DNA from: Pseudomonas sp. AB6
GTDB taxonomy: Bacteria; Pseudomonadota; Gammaproteobacteria; Pseudomonadales; Pseudomonadaceae
Length of the DNA: 64,000 bases
Assembly (NCBI RefSeq): GCF_034314105.1
Contig: NZ_JAVIWJ010000001.1
Coordinates: 3,287,501 to 3,351,500, forward strand
Reading direction: 5' to 3'
The position numbers and the translations under genes are program-made. A model generated the notes under the pieces. The model searched no databases, was not told the DNA's origin, and saw nothing but the letters and a program-made list of their open reading frames with translations. Positions 18,985-28,138 of this stretch are shown piece by piece (the stretch's first letter is position 1; the number at the start of each line of letters is the position of its first letter).

Positions 18985-19350
18985 ATGACTTATTTGATTG
19001 ATGCGTGGCTTGACCGCCCACGTCCTTATCTGCGAATTCTTCATCGAGAAACCGGGGCCGTGTGTGCGGTACTGAGAGAAGACGCGCTGGACGAGTTATG
19101 GGATCAAGGGGATTTGGATATCACTGACCTTAGTTCCAATGCACCCGGCGTGCTTAAGGAAACGGTGCGTAACTTATTTCTTTTCTGCTATGCCCGTGCA
19201 TTGCGACCTGCGGGAGAATGCGCTGAGCATGGGGCTTTAAAACAGCATGCTCAGCCCGGATTGCTGAACGAACCTGCAAGATCCCTTCAGCAATCATCAG
19301 CGCGAATGCGCTACTTACAAAACGTCCAGCAGCTCCACGTCAAATACTAG
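18985..19350 (+). CDS. Small PA4570-like hypothetical protein, probably iron-regulated
   Basis: A 121-aa soluble protein with a strong ribosome-binding site (AAGGAGATGAGAC) before the ATG. The first ~75 residues (from MTYLIDAWLDRP to LFLFCYARALRP) look like a conserved Pseudomonas protein found downstream of ispB, which I recall as PA4570 in P. aeruginosa, reported as iron-starvation induced. The remaining ~45 residues look unrelated, carry a palindrome in the DNA and overlap the 3' end of fklB by 36 bases. This suggests the original stop codon was lost. No enzymatic motif is seen and the function is unknown. Confidence 0.7.
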   Translation: MTYLIDAWLDRPRPYLRILHRETGAVCAVLREDALDELWDQGDLDITDLSSNAPGVLKETVRNLFLFCYARALRPAGECAEHGALKQHAQPGLLNEPARSLQQSSARMRYLQNVQQLHVKY

Positions 19351-19932
19351 GACTGTGTGCGGAGCAATGCTGCCAGCACCTTGAGCGCCGTAAGCCAATT
19401 CGCTCGGAACATGTAGACGCCATTTACTGCCGGCTTTCATCAGTTGCAACGCTTCAGTCCAGCCAGCAATGACGCCGCCAACCGGAAACTCAGCTGGCTC
19501 GCCACGATCATACGAGCTGTCGAAGACGGTACCGTCGATCAGCGTGCCATGGTAGTGAGTACGAACCTGATCATCAATAGACGGCTGAGTGCCCTCTCCT
19601 GCGGTCAGCACTTCGAATTGCAGGCCAGATGGCAATGTGGTTACGCCGTCGCGCTTACCATTCTCCGCCAGGTATGCCAAACCAGCGCCGGCAGCCTGTT
19701 CAGCCTTGGCCGCTGCCTGGGCTTGCATGATTTCGCGAATAACTTTAAAGCTGGCGGCCATTTGTGCTTGGTCAACACGGCTATCCTTGCCATGAAATGC
19801 GTCATTCAAGCCAGCCAGAATCGCGTCCAGGTCGATGCCCGGCGGCGGATTATCACGTAACTGATCGCCTAACTGACGGCCAATACCGTAGCTGACGCGG
19901 GTTTCGTCGGTGGACAGATTAACTTCGGACAT
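19315..19932 (-). CDS. fklB: FKBP-type peptidyl-prolyl isomerase FklB
   Basis: A 205-aa MIP/FkpA-type isomerase. An N-terminal dimerisation domain (SYGIGRQLGDQL...) and a long connecting helix rich in alanine and glutamine (about residues 60-90) precede the FKBP domain. That domain shows VRTHYHGTLIDGTVFDSSYDRG, FPVGGVIAGWTEAL, and the segments VPSELAYG and IAPHTVLVFDVELL. No signal peptide is present, so it is the cytoplasmic FklB rather than FkpA. It converges on, and overlaps, the small gene at 18985. Confidence 0.93.
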   Translation of the reverse strand: MSEVNLSTDETRVSYGIGRQLGDQLRDNPPPGIDLDAILAGLNDAFHGKDSRVDQAQMAASFKVIREIMQAQAAAKAEQAAGAGLAYLAENGKRDGVTTLPSGLQFEVLTAGEGTQPSIDDQVRTHYHGTLIDGTVFDSSYDRGEPAEFPVGGVIAGWTEALQLMKAGSKWRLHVPSELAYGAQGAGSIAPHTVLVFDVELLDVL

Positions 19933-20023
19933 AACGCTGCTCCGCTAAGGAGCGCCAAAAGACGCCCCGAACTAAAAGGCCGAGCAGCCTAGCACAATCG
20001 CAACTAACTCCCGCCCTCCAGTG

Positions 20024-20329
20024 CTACCACACAGAGCGGTAGGAAATCGGCACTCGCAGCACTTGCTCGTCGACATTGCGTAGACCACACATCTCATCGT
20101 GGACCACCGAATGCACCAGATTGAACGGAACTGCAGGCATCGCACGCAACACCTCTCGCGCATGCTCAACCGAGCGCAAGCTCATGGTTTTGCCGCTCAT
20201 GTCATAGAGGGGATGCGCCATCCCTTGCATACGGGCTTCCAATAAGTAAATTCCACCTTCCATCGAGATTAAATTCAACTCATCAACGCGCCCGGCGTGA
20301 GCGTAAGCGTTCAATTCCTGAAGATTCAT
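20024..20329 (-). CDS. DUF6482-like small protein
   Basis: A 101-aa soluble protein beginning MNLQELNAYAHAGRVDELNLISMEGGIYLLEA, resembling the DUF6482 family common in Pseudomonas. No catalytic motif is recognised and there is no signal peptide or membrane segment. It is a single gene between fklB (same strand) and the divergent lipoprotein gene. Function unknown; the family assignment is from memory of its N-terminal pattern. Confidence 0.65.
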   Translation of the reverse strand: MNLQELNAYAHAGRVDELNLISMEGGIYLLEARMQGMAHPLYDMSGKTMSLRSVEHAREVLRAMPAVPFNLVHSVVHDEMCGLRNVDEQVLRVPISYRSVW

Positions 20330-20563
20330 GGGTAGTCCTGTCGCAACAATACAAGTTCTGAAAACTGAGTTTCGTACAGCACAGGGAAATCACAACCCTG
20401 AGGCAGGCCGTCGGTCTGTTCATCAAGATATCGATAGGCACGCGTATGCCGTCAGCCCCCCTTGCATAAGCCTTTGATCAATCTATGGACTGAAAATATC
20501 GCCTCGTATTTTGCCGCGTGCCTTACACTTCTCAGTTGCGACCACCCGACAGGAACACCGTGA

Positions 20564-22438
20564 ATGGCATTAAGACTTCCGCTTACCGGCTTCGCGCTGA
20601 CCTGTTCTTTGCTGCTAAGTGGCTGTTTCGACAAGACCCATGAACAACAGCTTGCTGCGCTTAAGGTAAAAACTGAACAGTTCGAGGCAAAAGTCGAGGC
20701 TATTCAAGACCTGCGGCTGAAAGAAGCCGTTACTACTCTGGGCAGTTCGCTACTTATGCTTGAGCGAATTTCCCTAGAAATGCAGGCGAAGCCGGTTGAA
20801 ACGGAATACGGCGAGGACGGCTTGGCGCTGCTTAACGATTACCCTAGCGGCCAAGCAGTAACGGATACTTATATAAACGGCCTGTTCATACAACGCAGAA
20901 CACCTGACTCCGACTTTTTGACTACTCTAGAACCGATATTCCCGTTCTCGTTTAGTGGCGCCGATGAATTCCCTTTTCCACACAATGTGGACTGGCACTC
21001 GGTCACACTGGACAACCAAACGGTTATTCCTTTCTCCAAAGACCGTGAAGAAGACGCTGCCAATATCCAGTTAGCACCGGCGGCTGATAGCGAAACCCCG
21101 ACAGCCAACTTGGAGTTAATCTACCCTTACCAGGATGGCGCTTTACCACCGACCAAGAAGAACAAGCCGATTCCTATTACCCTGAACGGCGAACTCCAGG
21201 TAGTGACGCCGCGTAAAGTGAGTCGCTTCGAGCTTACAAAAAAAGATGTTGGCGCAAAGCGAACTGACGACAACATCACAGTCACGCTACTAAGCCAAGG
21301 CAAGAGTTTCGCAGAAGTCGAAATCCAAAATAGCGCCGACCTTCCAGATGAGCTAGTCGACGAAGAGCTCAATCCACTCGTCGTTCAAGCGCAAGACAAA
21401 ACCGGGCGGTTCCTCACGCGCGCGGGCGGTATTGCGCAAGACGCCAGCCAAATCGCGTTCTACGAGAAGAAACTCGACGCGCTTATGCGCCAGAAACAAT
21501 TCAGCCCCGAGTTTCAAACTGAACTGAATGCCGACATGCACGCCTTCCATCTCCAGCATAAGACTCACTATGCAAAGGTGTATTTCAATGGAACAGTTGA
21601 TAAGGTCGACGTCAGCGTTTTGGATTATTCGCAAACCAAGATAAGCAAGACTCAGTTGAGCGTTCCGGTGCGTCAGTTCGATGAATATACCTTTGGCCTG
21701 GAAGTTCAGCCATTGCTGTTGCCCGTGGTGGTGCACGACGTCCAGGCGGAAAACTTCCTTAAAACCTACGACATGAACGAGGGGCAACTAAGGAAATCTA
21801 TCGTTATACGTCAGGACGTAGAAAATCTGGAAGATGCGAGAATCGAGTTCAGCCATCCCCCGACATTCAATAACGAGTTTAATGGTTCACCGTTGAGCAC
21901 AGACGACAGTTTGATCTCGTTCTACGCAGAGGGTACTGACGACAAGCTTGGAAGCAAAATTGACTTGCCACTCAATTCCTACGAGTTCGACGTGACGCAG
22001 GGCGATATCAGCTACGATTTAACCCAATTCCCCCAATTGCCAGCCTATGCGAAAGGCACCATGCCGCTGTTGCTGGCAAACATTGAAAAAATCTTTATGG
22101 ATGTCGCCGCTTTGCCTAAGGGCTTGTCGTTGAAGAGCAACGCACTGGTGATTGATCAGACGTTATTCCCCAATGACGCTTGGCGTTTCTACGCAAAAGA
22201 CAATACCGGCAAATACCTCAAGGAAATTCTTGAAGTGAGCCACCAAGCTTCGCAATACAGCGAAAACGTTTTCGACGTGCACTACTTTTATGGTCAACCG
22301 ACGAGCCTGGAGGCCTACCAGCGCACCAACCTGAAGCAAGTCAATTACGATTTCAAGATAAGACTGGACAAGCCGAGTACCGCCAACCTTGAACAGCTGA
22401 ATCAAAATCCGTCGATCACCCCTGATGACGAACAGTAG
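20564..22438 (+). CDS. Large predicted lipoprotein of unknown function
   Basis: A 624-aa protein. A signal peptide ending LLLSGC (lipobox, cysteine 21) predicts a lipid anchor; the residue after the cysteine is phenylalanine, so outer-membrane sorting is likely. Residues about 27-60 (EQQLAALKVKTEQFEAKVEAIQ region) look coiled-coil. The rest is acidic, strand-like and free of cysteine or transmembrane segments. It includes two short proline-rich stretches (GALPPTKKNKPIPI and FSHPPTFNNEF) and repeated KVDVSVLDYSQ / ARIEFSHPP-type strands. I recognise no domain. AGGA lies nine bases before the ATG. It stands alone, with only 17 bases to the convergent gene at 22456. Confidence 0.8.
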   Translation: MALRLPLTGFALTCSLLLSGCFDKTHEQQLAALKVKTEQFEAKVEAIQDLRLKEAVTTLGSSLLMLERISLEMQAKPVETEYGEDGLALLNDYPSGQAVTDTYINGLFIQRRTPDSDFLTTLEPIFPFSFSGADEFPFPHNVDWHSVTLDNQTVIPFSKDREEDAANIQLAPAADSETPTANLELIYPYQDGALPPTKKNKPIPITLNGELQVVTPRKVSRFELTKKDVGAKRTDDNITVTLLSQGKSFAEVEIQNSADLPDELVDEELNPLVVQAQDKTGRFLTRAGGIAQDASQIAFYEKKLDALMRQKQFSPEFQTELNADMHAFHLQHKTHYAKVYFNGTVDKVDVSVLDYSQTKISKTQLSVPVRQFDEYTFGLEVQPLLLPVVVHDVQAENFLKTYDMNEGQLRKSIVIRQDVENLEDARIEFSHPPTFNNEFNGSPLSTDDSLISFYAEGTDDKLGSKIDLPLNSYEFDVTQGDISYDLTQFPQLPAYAKGTMPLLLANIEKIFMDVAALPKGLSLKSNALVIDQTLFPNDAWRFYAKDNTGKYLKEILEVSHQASQYSENVFDVHYFYGQPTSLEAYQRTNLKQVNYDFKIRLDKPSTANLEQLNQNPSITPDDEQ

Positions 22439-22455
22439 ACCTTAACGCTACCAAC

Positions 22456-22785
22456 CTAAAACGGTGATGAGCGCTGACAGCGCGAGCTGTCGCCGTTGAT
22501 ACGGCGCAACTCGCCTTGCAGATGCAGTTGCCAAATGGCAACGTCTTTAGCAACCTCATACCCATGTAGCGCAAGGCTTTCAGCGATGGCCAGCATTACA
22601 GATTCTGCGGCCAATGGGCCATGAAACGGACCTTGAGCCTTCAGTGCTGAGGGTTGCTCGCCAGACATACCGGCGGCAAACAGTAACGTCCACATGCCGT
22701 TGTCTCCCGAGAGAGGGCGAATCACACATTCGATACGAGTGGTCAAGCCTAGGCATTGGCGGGTAAGACAGAGGCTGCGCGACAT
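22456..22785 (-). CDS. Conserved Pseudomonas small protein (PA4578-like)
   Basis: A 109-aa protein beginning MSRSLCLTRQCLGLTTRIECVIRP. ATG 22785 is chosen because GAGGAG lies eight bases upstream; the ATG at 22815 has no such site. It has several cysteines near the N-terminus, a PLSGDNGMWTLLFAAGM segment and no signal peptide. It resembles a short protein conserved near the lon-like gene in Pseudomonas. No function is known to me. It may be expressed separately from, and downstream of, the lon-like gene at 22953-25406, which is on the same strand. Confidence 0.6.
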   Translation of the reverse strand: MSRSLCLTRQCLGLTTRIECVIRPLSGDNGMWTLLFAAGMSGEQPSALKAQGPFHGPLAAESVMLAIAESLALHGYEVAKDVAIWQLHLQGELRRINGDSSRCQRSSPF

Positions 22786-22952
22786 GGCGAGCTCCTCGTT
22801 GGCTACAGTATTCACGCTTCAGTCAGCAGAGGCGCGCGTCAATCCTTTTGACAACTGTGTGTTTCTCCAGAATAGAAGAAAAGCCAGATTCTAAAAGTCT
22901 GTAGAACAACGGGGCGCCGAATGGTCATTCCTTCCCATCAGCGCCCTTCCGG

Positions 22953-25406
22953 TCATTTCTTCTTCTTGGCCAGCACTTTCAGCTCTGGCAGCAACTGAAC
23001 CGGTTCCTTTTCCAGCTCCTCTTTGAAGTCTTCATCGCTGAGCATTTCGGCGATGTCGCGCAAACGCTCCACAACGCGAGCATTGACGCTGCCCACAGGA
23101 AACTGGCCCTTTTCGTTAGGTGCGCCCGCAGGCTCACCGACCAACAAGCTCAATGCTTCGTCAGCCTGGCGCACGGCATAAATATGGAATTGTCCGTTGC
23201 GCACAGCCTGGAGCACCCGCTCATCAAGCATCAGGGTAGTGACGTTAGCTTGAGGAATAATCGCGCCTTGTTCGCCCGTAAGCCCTCGCGCTTCGCAGAG
23301 TCGGAAAAAACCTTCGATTTTCTCGTTGACCCCTCCAACCGCTTGAACTTCACCGAATTGGTTGATCGAACCGGTGATAGCGAAACACTGCTTGAGCGGT
23401 GTTTTCGACAACGCCGAGATCAGGGTGCAGGCTTCGCCTAGCGACGCACTGTCACCGTCCACATATCCGTAAGACTGTTCCAGCGCGATGCTTGCGGAGA
23501 TCGCCAGCGGAAATTCCTGTGCGTAACGGCTGCCCAAGTAACCGGTGAGGATCATGACGCCCTTGGAGTGAATCGGCTGCCCAAGATTTACTTCCCGCTC
23601 AATATCAACGATGCCGCTGCCACCGGGGTAGACCGTTGCTGAAATCCGCGCCGGCACTCCAAAAGCCGAATCGCCGACTTCCAGAACCGTTAGCCCATTG
23701 CACTTACCCACGGCAGCGCCATCGGTATCGATGAGGATGATTCCGGCTAGCATGTCATCGAGAATTCGTGCCGATACTCGACCGGTGCGAGTGGCTTTCG
23801 CCTTGAGGGCCCGCTCGATATGCCCAGCATCGGTTTTGTCATCATTAGCCAGTTGGCGAATGAAATCCGCCTCGCTGACCAACTGAAACAAGTCGCCGAT
23901 ACGCGCAGACAAGCGCCCTTGATGCTCGGCCAGTCGAGCGCTGTATGTAGCCAAACGCGCCACGGCATCAGCGGTTAACGGGGCCATGCCCTCTTCAGAA
24001 GTTCGAGTTTTGAGCAACTGGGCGAATTGCTCCAGGCTTTCGTCGACCATCGGGATGTCTTCATCAAAATCCACCAATACCCGGAACATTTCCTGAAAGT
24101 CCGGATCCAGGTCTTGCAGCGTGTAATACAGCGAACGCGCTCCGATAATAATGACCTTGACCTGCAGCGGAATAACTTGCGGGGTCAGCGTCACGGTCGC
24201 CAAGCGACCCAGCTCACCCAGAGGCGACTCCATTTTCAATTTTCGCGACTGCAGGGCGCGCTTCAGAGCGTCCCACACAAACGGTTCGCTGAGCATTTTT
24301 TCCGCTTCAAGCACTAAAAATCCGCCGTTTGCGCGGTGCAATGCACCCGGACGCAGTTGACGGTAAGTAGTGTAGAGCGCGCCTTGATCAGTGCTGTATT
24401 CAATACGGCCGAATAAATTGTCGTAGGTAGGGTGCGGCTCGAACACGATTGGCGCACCGGCGTTCATCGGGTGCCCCACTACCAAGCTCGGACAGTACTG
24501 CTCCTCGAGCAGTTTGCGCGCCTCGGCATCGGGTTTGCTATCGTCGACCAATTGCTCGACCACGGTCTTTAGCAAGTACACCTGCATGCCCTGCAAGTAG
24601 GCGCAGACGCTGGCGTTTTCAGCGTACTTCTGCGAAAGAGGCGCCAATAGAGGCTGCAAAGCCAGGGTGATGGTTTCTTCGTTCAGTTGGCGCATCAAGT
24701 TACTGGACTCACGCTTCCATTGCGGCAAGCTGGCCAACTCTTCGTTGAGACGCTCTTCAAGACTGGAAATATCGTCGTGAAAGCGATCGCGGTCAATTTC
24801 CGGCAGTTGCGAAAACTCCGCTTCGTCCAGCGCCTTTCCATCGCTCATCGGCGTGAATGCAATGTTGGTGCTGTCACGGTAAAGGGCAATGTCCTTTTCC
24901 AGGGCCAGGCGTTCGATCACGTCCAGCGCTTTGTCGTAACGCTGATTGAACGCCCGGTCGATTGCGCTTTTTTTCTGCTGATACGAAGGATGTTCAAACA
25001 CCGCCGGAAAGGTTGCCAGCAGGTTATCGATCAAACCGTTGATGTCGGCGATGAAGGCGCCAGCGCTGCCAGACGGCAATTCCAGTGCTCGCGGCTCGCG
25101 AGGTTCGTCGAAGTTATTGACGTATACCCAATCCGGCGGGGTTTGCATGCGCTTGCCCTCGGCCTTGAGGTAGCGCTTTACGAAGGAGAATCGCCCCGTG
25201 CCGGGTTCGCCCATAACAAATACGTTATAACCGGGACGCGGCATGGCTACGCCAAACTGCAGAGCTTCTACTGCACGCTCCTGGCCGAGCACACCGCGAA
25301 AAGGTTCCAGATCATTGGTCGTCGTGAAGCTGAACTGTTCGGCAGAAAAAGGACGTGTCAACGCTTCAGGCGCAAGACGCAGGCTAGCAGCAACAGTATC
25401 GGGCAT
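22953..25406 (-). CDS. Lon-like ATP-dependent protease (AAA_32/S16 family)
   Basis: An 817-aa protein of the bacterial Lon-related group lacking the LAN substrate domain. The ATPase part starts with the P-loop-like GEPGTGRFS (residues about 66-74), where arginine replaces the Walker A lysine; I believe this is usual in the AAA_32 group. A long helical insertion follows, then VVGHPMNAGAPIVFEP and RANGGFLVLEAEKML. The C-terminal S16 protease domain has DGDSASLGE (catalytic serine 653) and NEKIEGFF (lysine 696), the same 43-residue spacing as the Ser-Lys dyad of E. coli Lon. It ends in a lysine-rich tail. ATP dependence is uncertain because of the altered P-loop. Confidence 0.9.
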   Translation of the reverse strand: MPDTVAASLRLAPEALTRPFSAEQFSFTTTNDLEPFRGVLGQERAVEALQFGVAMPRPGYNVFVMGEPGTGRFSFVKRYLKAEGKRMQTPPDWVYVNNFDEPREPRALELPSGSAGAFIADINGLIDNLLATFPAVFEHPSYQQKKSAIDRAFNQRYDKALDVIERLALEKDIALYRDSTNIAFTPMSDGKALDEAEFSQLPEIDRDRFHDDISSLEERLNEELASLPQWKRESSNLMRQLNEETITLALQPLLAPLSQKYAENASVCAYLQGMQVYLLKTVVEQLVDDSKPDAEARKLLEEQYCPSLVVGHPMNAGAPIVFEPHPTYDNLFGRIEYSTDQGALYTTYRQLRPGALHRANGGFLVLEAEKMLSEPFVWDALKRALQSRKLKMESPLGELGRLATVTLTPQVIPLQVKVIIIGARSLYYTLQDLDPDFQEMFRVLVDFDEDIPMVDESLEQFAQLLKTRTSEEGMAPLTADAVARLATYSARLAEHQGRLSARIGDLFQLVSEADFIRQLANDDKTDAGHIERALKAKATRTGRVSARILDDMLAGIILIDTDGAAVGKCNGLTVLEVGDSAFGVPARISATVYPGGSGIVDIEREVNLGQPIHSKGVMILTGYLGSRYAQEFPLAISASIALEQSYGYVDGDSASLGEACTLISALSKTPLKQCFAITGSINQFGEVQAVGGVNEKIEGFFRLCEARGLTGEQGAIIPQANVTTLMLDERVLQAVRNGQFHIYAVRQADEALSLLVGEPAGAPNEKGQFPVGSVNARVVERLRDIAEMLSDEDFKEELEKEPVQLLPELKVLAKKKK

Positions 25407-25686
25407 CGGACATCCTTACATCAGGCAGGGCAGATGGGGGGCATTCTGGCGCTCCGCGCACCCAGCTGGCAAGGCGCGCCGAATCTGAATATTTTCCGAC
25501 GTGTCGCGGCTTCGGCAGCGTGTCGTACTAGCCACTTGATAGATAACAATTTGTAATAAATCACGGAACCCTCGGAGAGTGCCTAAACTCCAAATTGCGC
25601 AGCTGGATAATAAAACTGGCTAGCCCTGGTGCGGTTATATGCCAGGAAACCCGACCCTTGGTTTAAACATAAAAGAGAATAAAGCT

Positions 25687-26175
25687 ATGAAACGGATTCT
25701 TCTCGGTACTCTTTTCACCGTGGTATCTCTCAACGCCATGGCCCAAGCCCCAGGCGGCCCGGACTGCGGTTGGGGCAACATGCTGTTTGAAGGCCAGCGC
25801 GGTACGCCTGCGCATTTTCTGGCGTCAACAACCAACGGTACCTCAGGCAATGCTACGTTTGGTATGACGTCTGGAACTAACGGGTGCGCAACTAACGCAG
25901 CATTAACCTACGGCGGCAGATCCTGGATCTCTATGAACGGGATGATGGACGAGCTTTCCAAGGACATGGCCATGGGTCAAGGCGAGGCACTGACCACCTA
26001 CGCGGTTGTAATGGGCGTTGCACCGCAAGACCGTGCGCATTTCGCCGCAGTCACCCACGCGCATTTCCAACAAATTTTCAGTAAGGCCGACGTAACAGCG
26101 GACGACGTGCACACCAACACTCTTGCGGTGTTGAAAAACGATCCGGTTCTGGCTAAATACGCGACCCAGGCTTAA
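25687..26175 (+). CDS. DUF3015 family secreted protein
   Basis: A 162-aa protein with a signal peptide (MKRILLGTLFTVVSLNAMAQA). The family-type core follows: GPDCGWGNMLFEGQ, HFLASTTNGTSGNATFGMTSGTNGC, and a C-terminal helical part. Two cysteines (DCGWG and TNGCA) likely pair in the periplasm. The in-frame ATG at 25639 lies 16 codons upstream and would mask the signal peptide, so 25687 is preferred. Members occur widely in Pseudomonas but have no known role. It is followed by a terminator-like hairpin and then the DUF4105 gene in the same direction. Confidence 0.82.
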   Translation: MKRILLGTLFTVVSLNAMAQAPGGPDCGWGNMLFEGQRGTPAHFLASTTNGTSGNATFGMTSGTNGCATNAALTYGGRSWISMNGMMDELSKDMAMGQGEALTTYAVVMGVAPQDRAHFAAVTHAHFQQIFSKADVTADDVHTNTLAVLKNDPVLAKYATQA

Positions 26176-26184
26176 TGTTCGTTT

Positions 26185-26211
26185 GCCTGCCCCTTGGTTT
26201 AAGGGGCAGGC
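26185..26211 (+). terminator. Terminator-like hairpin after the DUF3015 gene
   Basis: Perfect 11-bp stem GCCTGCCCCTT (26185-26195) and AAGGGGCAGGC (26201-26211) with a 5-base loop. No T tract follows, so it may stabilise the transcript end or attenuate read-through into the next gene. Confidence 0.6.
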
Positions 26212-26262
26212 CGTCGATACAGCGCAATATGCGTAATTTTTAATCCGGACTAGTTGCCGTCT

Positions 26263-28128
26263 ATGTTCAAACGCACTGTGTTGATGGCGCTCTTTGTCTG
26301 CGCCCCGCTGTATGCCGCTCCCCGTGTCGACAACAATCGCTTGCAGCAATTAGCGAACGCCCCTCTTTGGATTTCCTTGGGTCATTACGTCACCGCGAAA
26401 CTGGGCGGGTGGCGCAGCTATGTTGACGATCCTAAATTCTTTCTTGCTGCCCAAGGTGCCCACGACCCCGTAGCCGAGTTAAGCGCGACCCTTGAAGCGA
26501 TTTACAAACCCGTTGGCGACGATGCGGCTGCGCAAAACGCTCATGCGCAATGCGTTTACCCGGCGCGCACGCATTATCTTCGCGATCAATTGCACCTGAC
26601 CGACTTACCCGCAGTGGACTGCAAAAATTTCAAGGAGTGGTACAACGACGTGGCCCCGGACAGCACCGTGTTAATTTTTCCGGCGGCGTACCTGAACAGT
26701 CCCTCCTCCATGTTCGGACATACGTTGCTGCGGATAGATCAGCCCGATGTACAGAAAGACCATACAGCCCTACTGAGTCATGCAATCAACTTCGGGGCCT
26801 ACATCGAAGGGATGGACAACAGTATTCTTTACGCGTGGAAAGGCTTGATGGGTGGTTATCCCGGCTTGTTCGCGCTTGTGCCATATCAAGAAAAACTCTC
26901 TGAATACCGAAGCTTGGAAAACCGCGATTTATGGGAATACCGGCTCAACCTGACGCCTGAAGAAACTGGGCGAATGGTGGAGCATCTCTGGGAACTCAGG
27001 CAGATACGCTTCGGTTATTTTTTCTTCGACGAAAACTGCTCCTACCGCTTGCTGGAACTGCTCCAGGTCGCACGTCCGAGCCTTGAGCTGACCAAACTGT
27101 TCCCGCTAACCGCTATTCCGACTGACACCGTGCGTGCGGTAAAACAGGCCGGTCTGGTCGAAAAAATCGACTATCGCCCTTCCCGTGAGCGTGAGCTGCT
27201 TAACCGTGCAGCCCCACTGGATAGCGAGGACCAACAATGGGTGTTGAACATCAGTGCCGACCAGAAACAGCTGCACAATAGTGATTACCTGCTTGTGCCC
27301 AAAGAGCGCCGGGCGTTGATTCAGGACGCGGCCTACCGCCTTGAACGTTACCGCGCCAATGGACAGGAACGTGACACCGAACGCTCACAACGCAGTTTCG
27401 ACCTGCTGCGGGCAATCAGCCAGAACCCGCCACCACCACTGGACATTGCCCGCCCTGGACTGCCGGAAGAAGGCCACGAATCCCGCACCTGGCAAGTGGG
27501 TGCGGGGAGCCGTGACGACAAAGCCTATGCCGAATATGGTCTGCGCATGGCGTACCACGACCTCAACGACAACGCGTATGGTTTTCCGCTGGGGGCGCAG
27601 ATCGAGATTCTGCAACTCAAGTTGCGCCAATACGAAGGAAACCATTGGCAAGTGCAACAGTTCGACGTCGCCACCATCCGCTCCCTTACGCCGCGCACCG
27701 AATTGCTCAAGCCCTGGTCTTGGCAAGTCACCGGGGGGCTCGAACGGGTACTGGGCAAGCATGATTCAGAAAGATTGGTCAGCCACGTCAATGGGGGCGC
27801 GGGCGGCACTTGGCAAATAGGCAACGACCTGCTCGGTTTTACGCTGGGAACAGTACGGGTTGAACACAACACCGACTTTTCAGCGCTGGTGTCCCCGGCA
27901 GCCGGTTTTGACACTGGCCTGCTCTGGCGCAACCCACTGGGCACTCTGAGCCTCGAAGCCAAAAGTGATTACTTCACCAACGGCGAAGTGCGCCGCAACC
28001 TGAGCCTGAACCAGCAATGGGAGCTGTCACGCAACCTCGGCTTGCGCCTCACCGCCCAACGAGAATTCAGTCAACTGGCGTCACCGGTTAACGAAGTGAT
28101 GCTGGAAGTGAAGTGGTATCACTATTGA
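26263..28128 (+). CDS. DUF4105 (Lnb-type) exported protein with probable outer-membrane beta-barrel tail
   Basis: A 621-aa protein with a signal peptide (MFKRTVLMALFVCAPLYAAP). ATG 26263 is preferred to the in-frame TTG at 26254. The DUF4105 domain (about residues 115-290) has the conserved SPSSMFGHTLLRID block (histidine 153) and FFDENCSYRLLELL (cysteine 259), the His/Cys arrangement of NlpC/P60- or LRAT-like cysteine hydrolases. From about residue 410 the sequence becomes a series of alternating amphipathic strands with many aromatic residues and ends in tyrosine (KWYHY), a pattern of outer-membrane beta-barrels. The role is not established; envelope or surface hydrolysis is an inference. 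Confidence 0.82.
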   Translation: MFKRTVLMALFVCAPLYAAPRVDNNRLQQLANAPLWISLGHYVTAKLGGWRSYVDDPKFFLAAQGAHDPVAELSATLEAIYKPVGDDAAAQNAHAQCVYPARTHYLRDQLHLTDLPAVDCKNFKEWYNDVAPDSTVLIFPAAYLNSPSSMFGHTLLRIDQPDVQKDHTALLSHAINFGAYIEGMDNSILYAWKGLMGGYPGLFALVPYQEKLSEYRSLENRDLWEYRLNLTPEETGRMVEHLWELRQIRFGYFFFDENCSYRLLELLQVARPSLELTKLFPLTAIPTDTVRAVKQAGLVEKIDYRPSRERELLNRAAPLDSEDQQWVLNISADQKQLHNSDYLLVPKERRALIQDAAYRLERYRANGQERDTERSQRSFDLLRAISQNPPPPLDIARPGLPEEGHESRTWQVGAGSRDDKAYAEYGLRMAYHDLNDNAYGFPLGAQIEILQLKLRQYEGNHWQVQQFDVATIRSLTPRTELLKPWSWQVTGGLERVLGKHDSERLVSHVNGGAGGTWQIGNDLLGFTLGTVRVEHNTDFSALVSPAAGFDTGLLWRNPLGTLSLEAKSDYFTNGEVRRNLSLNQQWELSRNLGLRLTAQREFSQLASPVNEVMLEVKWYHY

Positions 28129-28138
28129 TTTTCTGAGA

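Noticed and set aside
24687..25556. Plus-strand frame of 289 codons opposite the Lon-like gene
   Set aside because: Antisense shadow of a conserved gene; product has no plausible motif.
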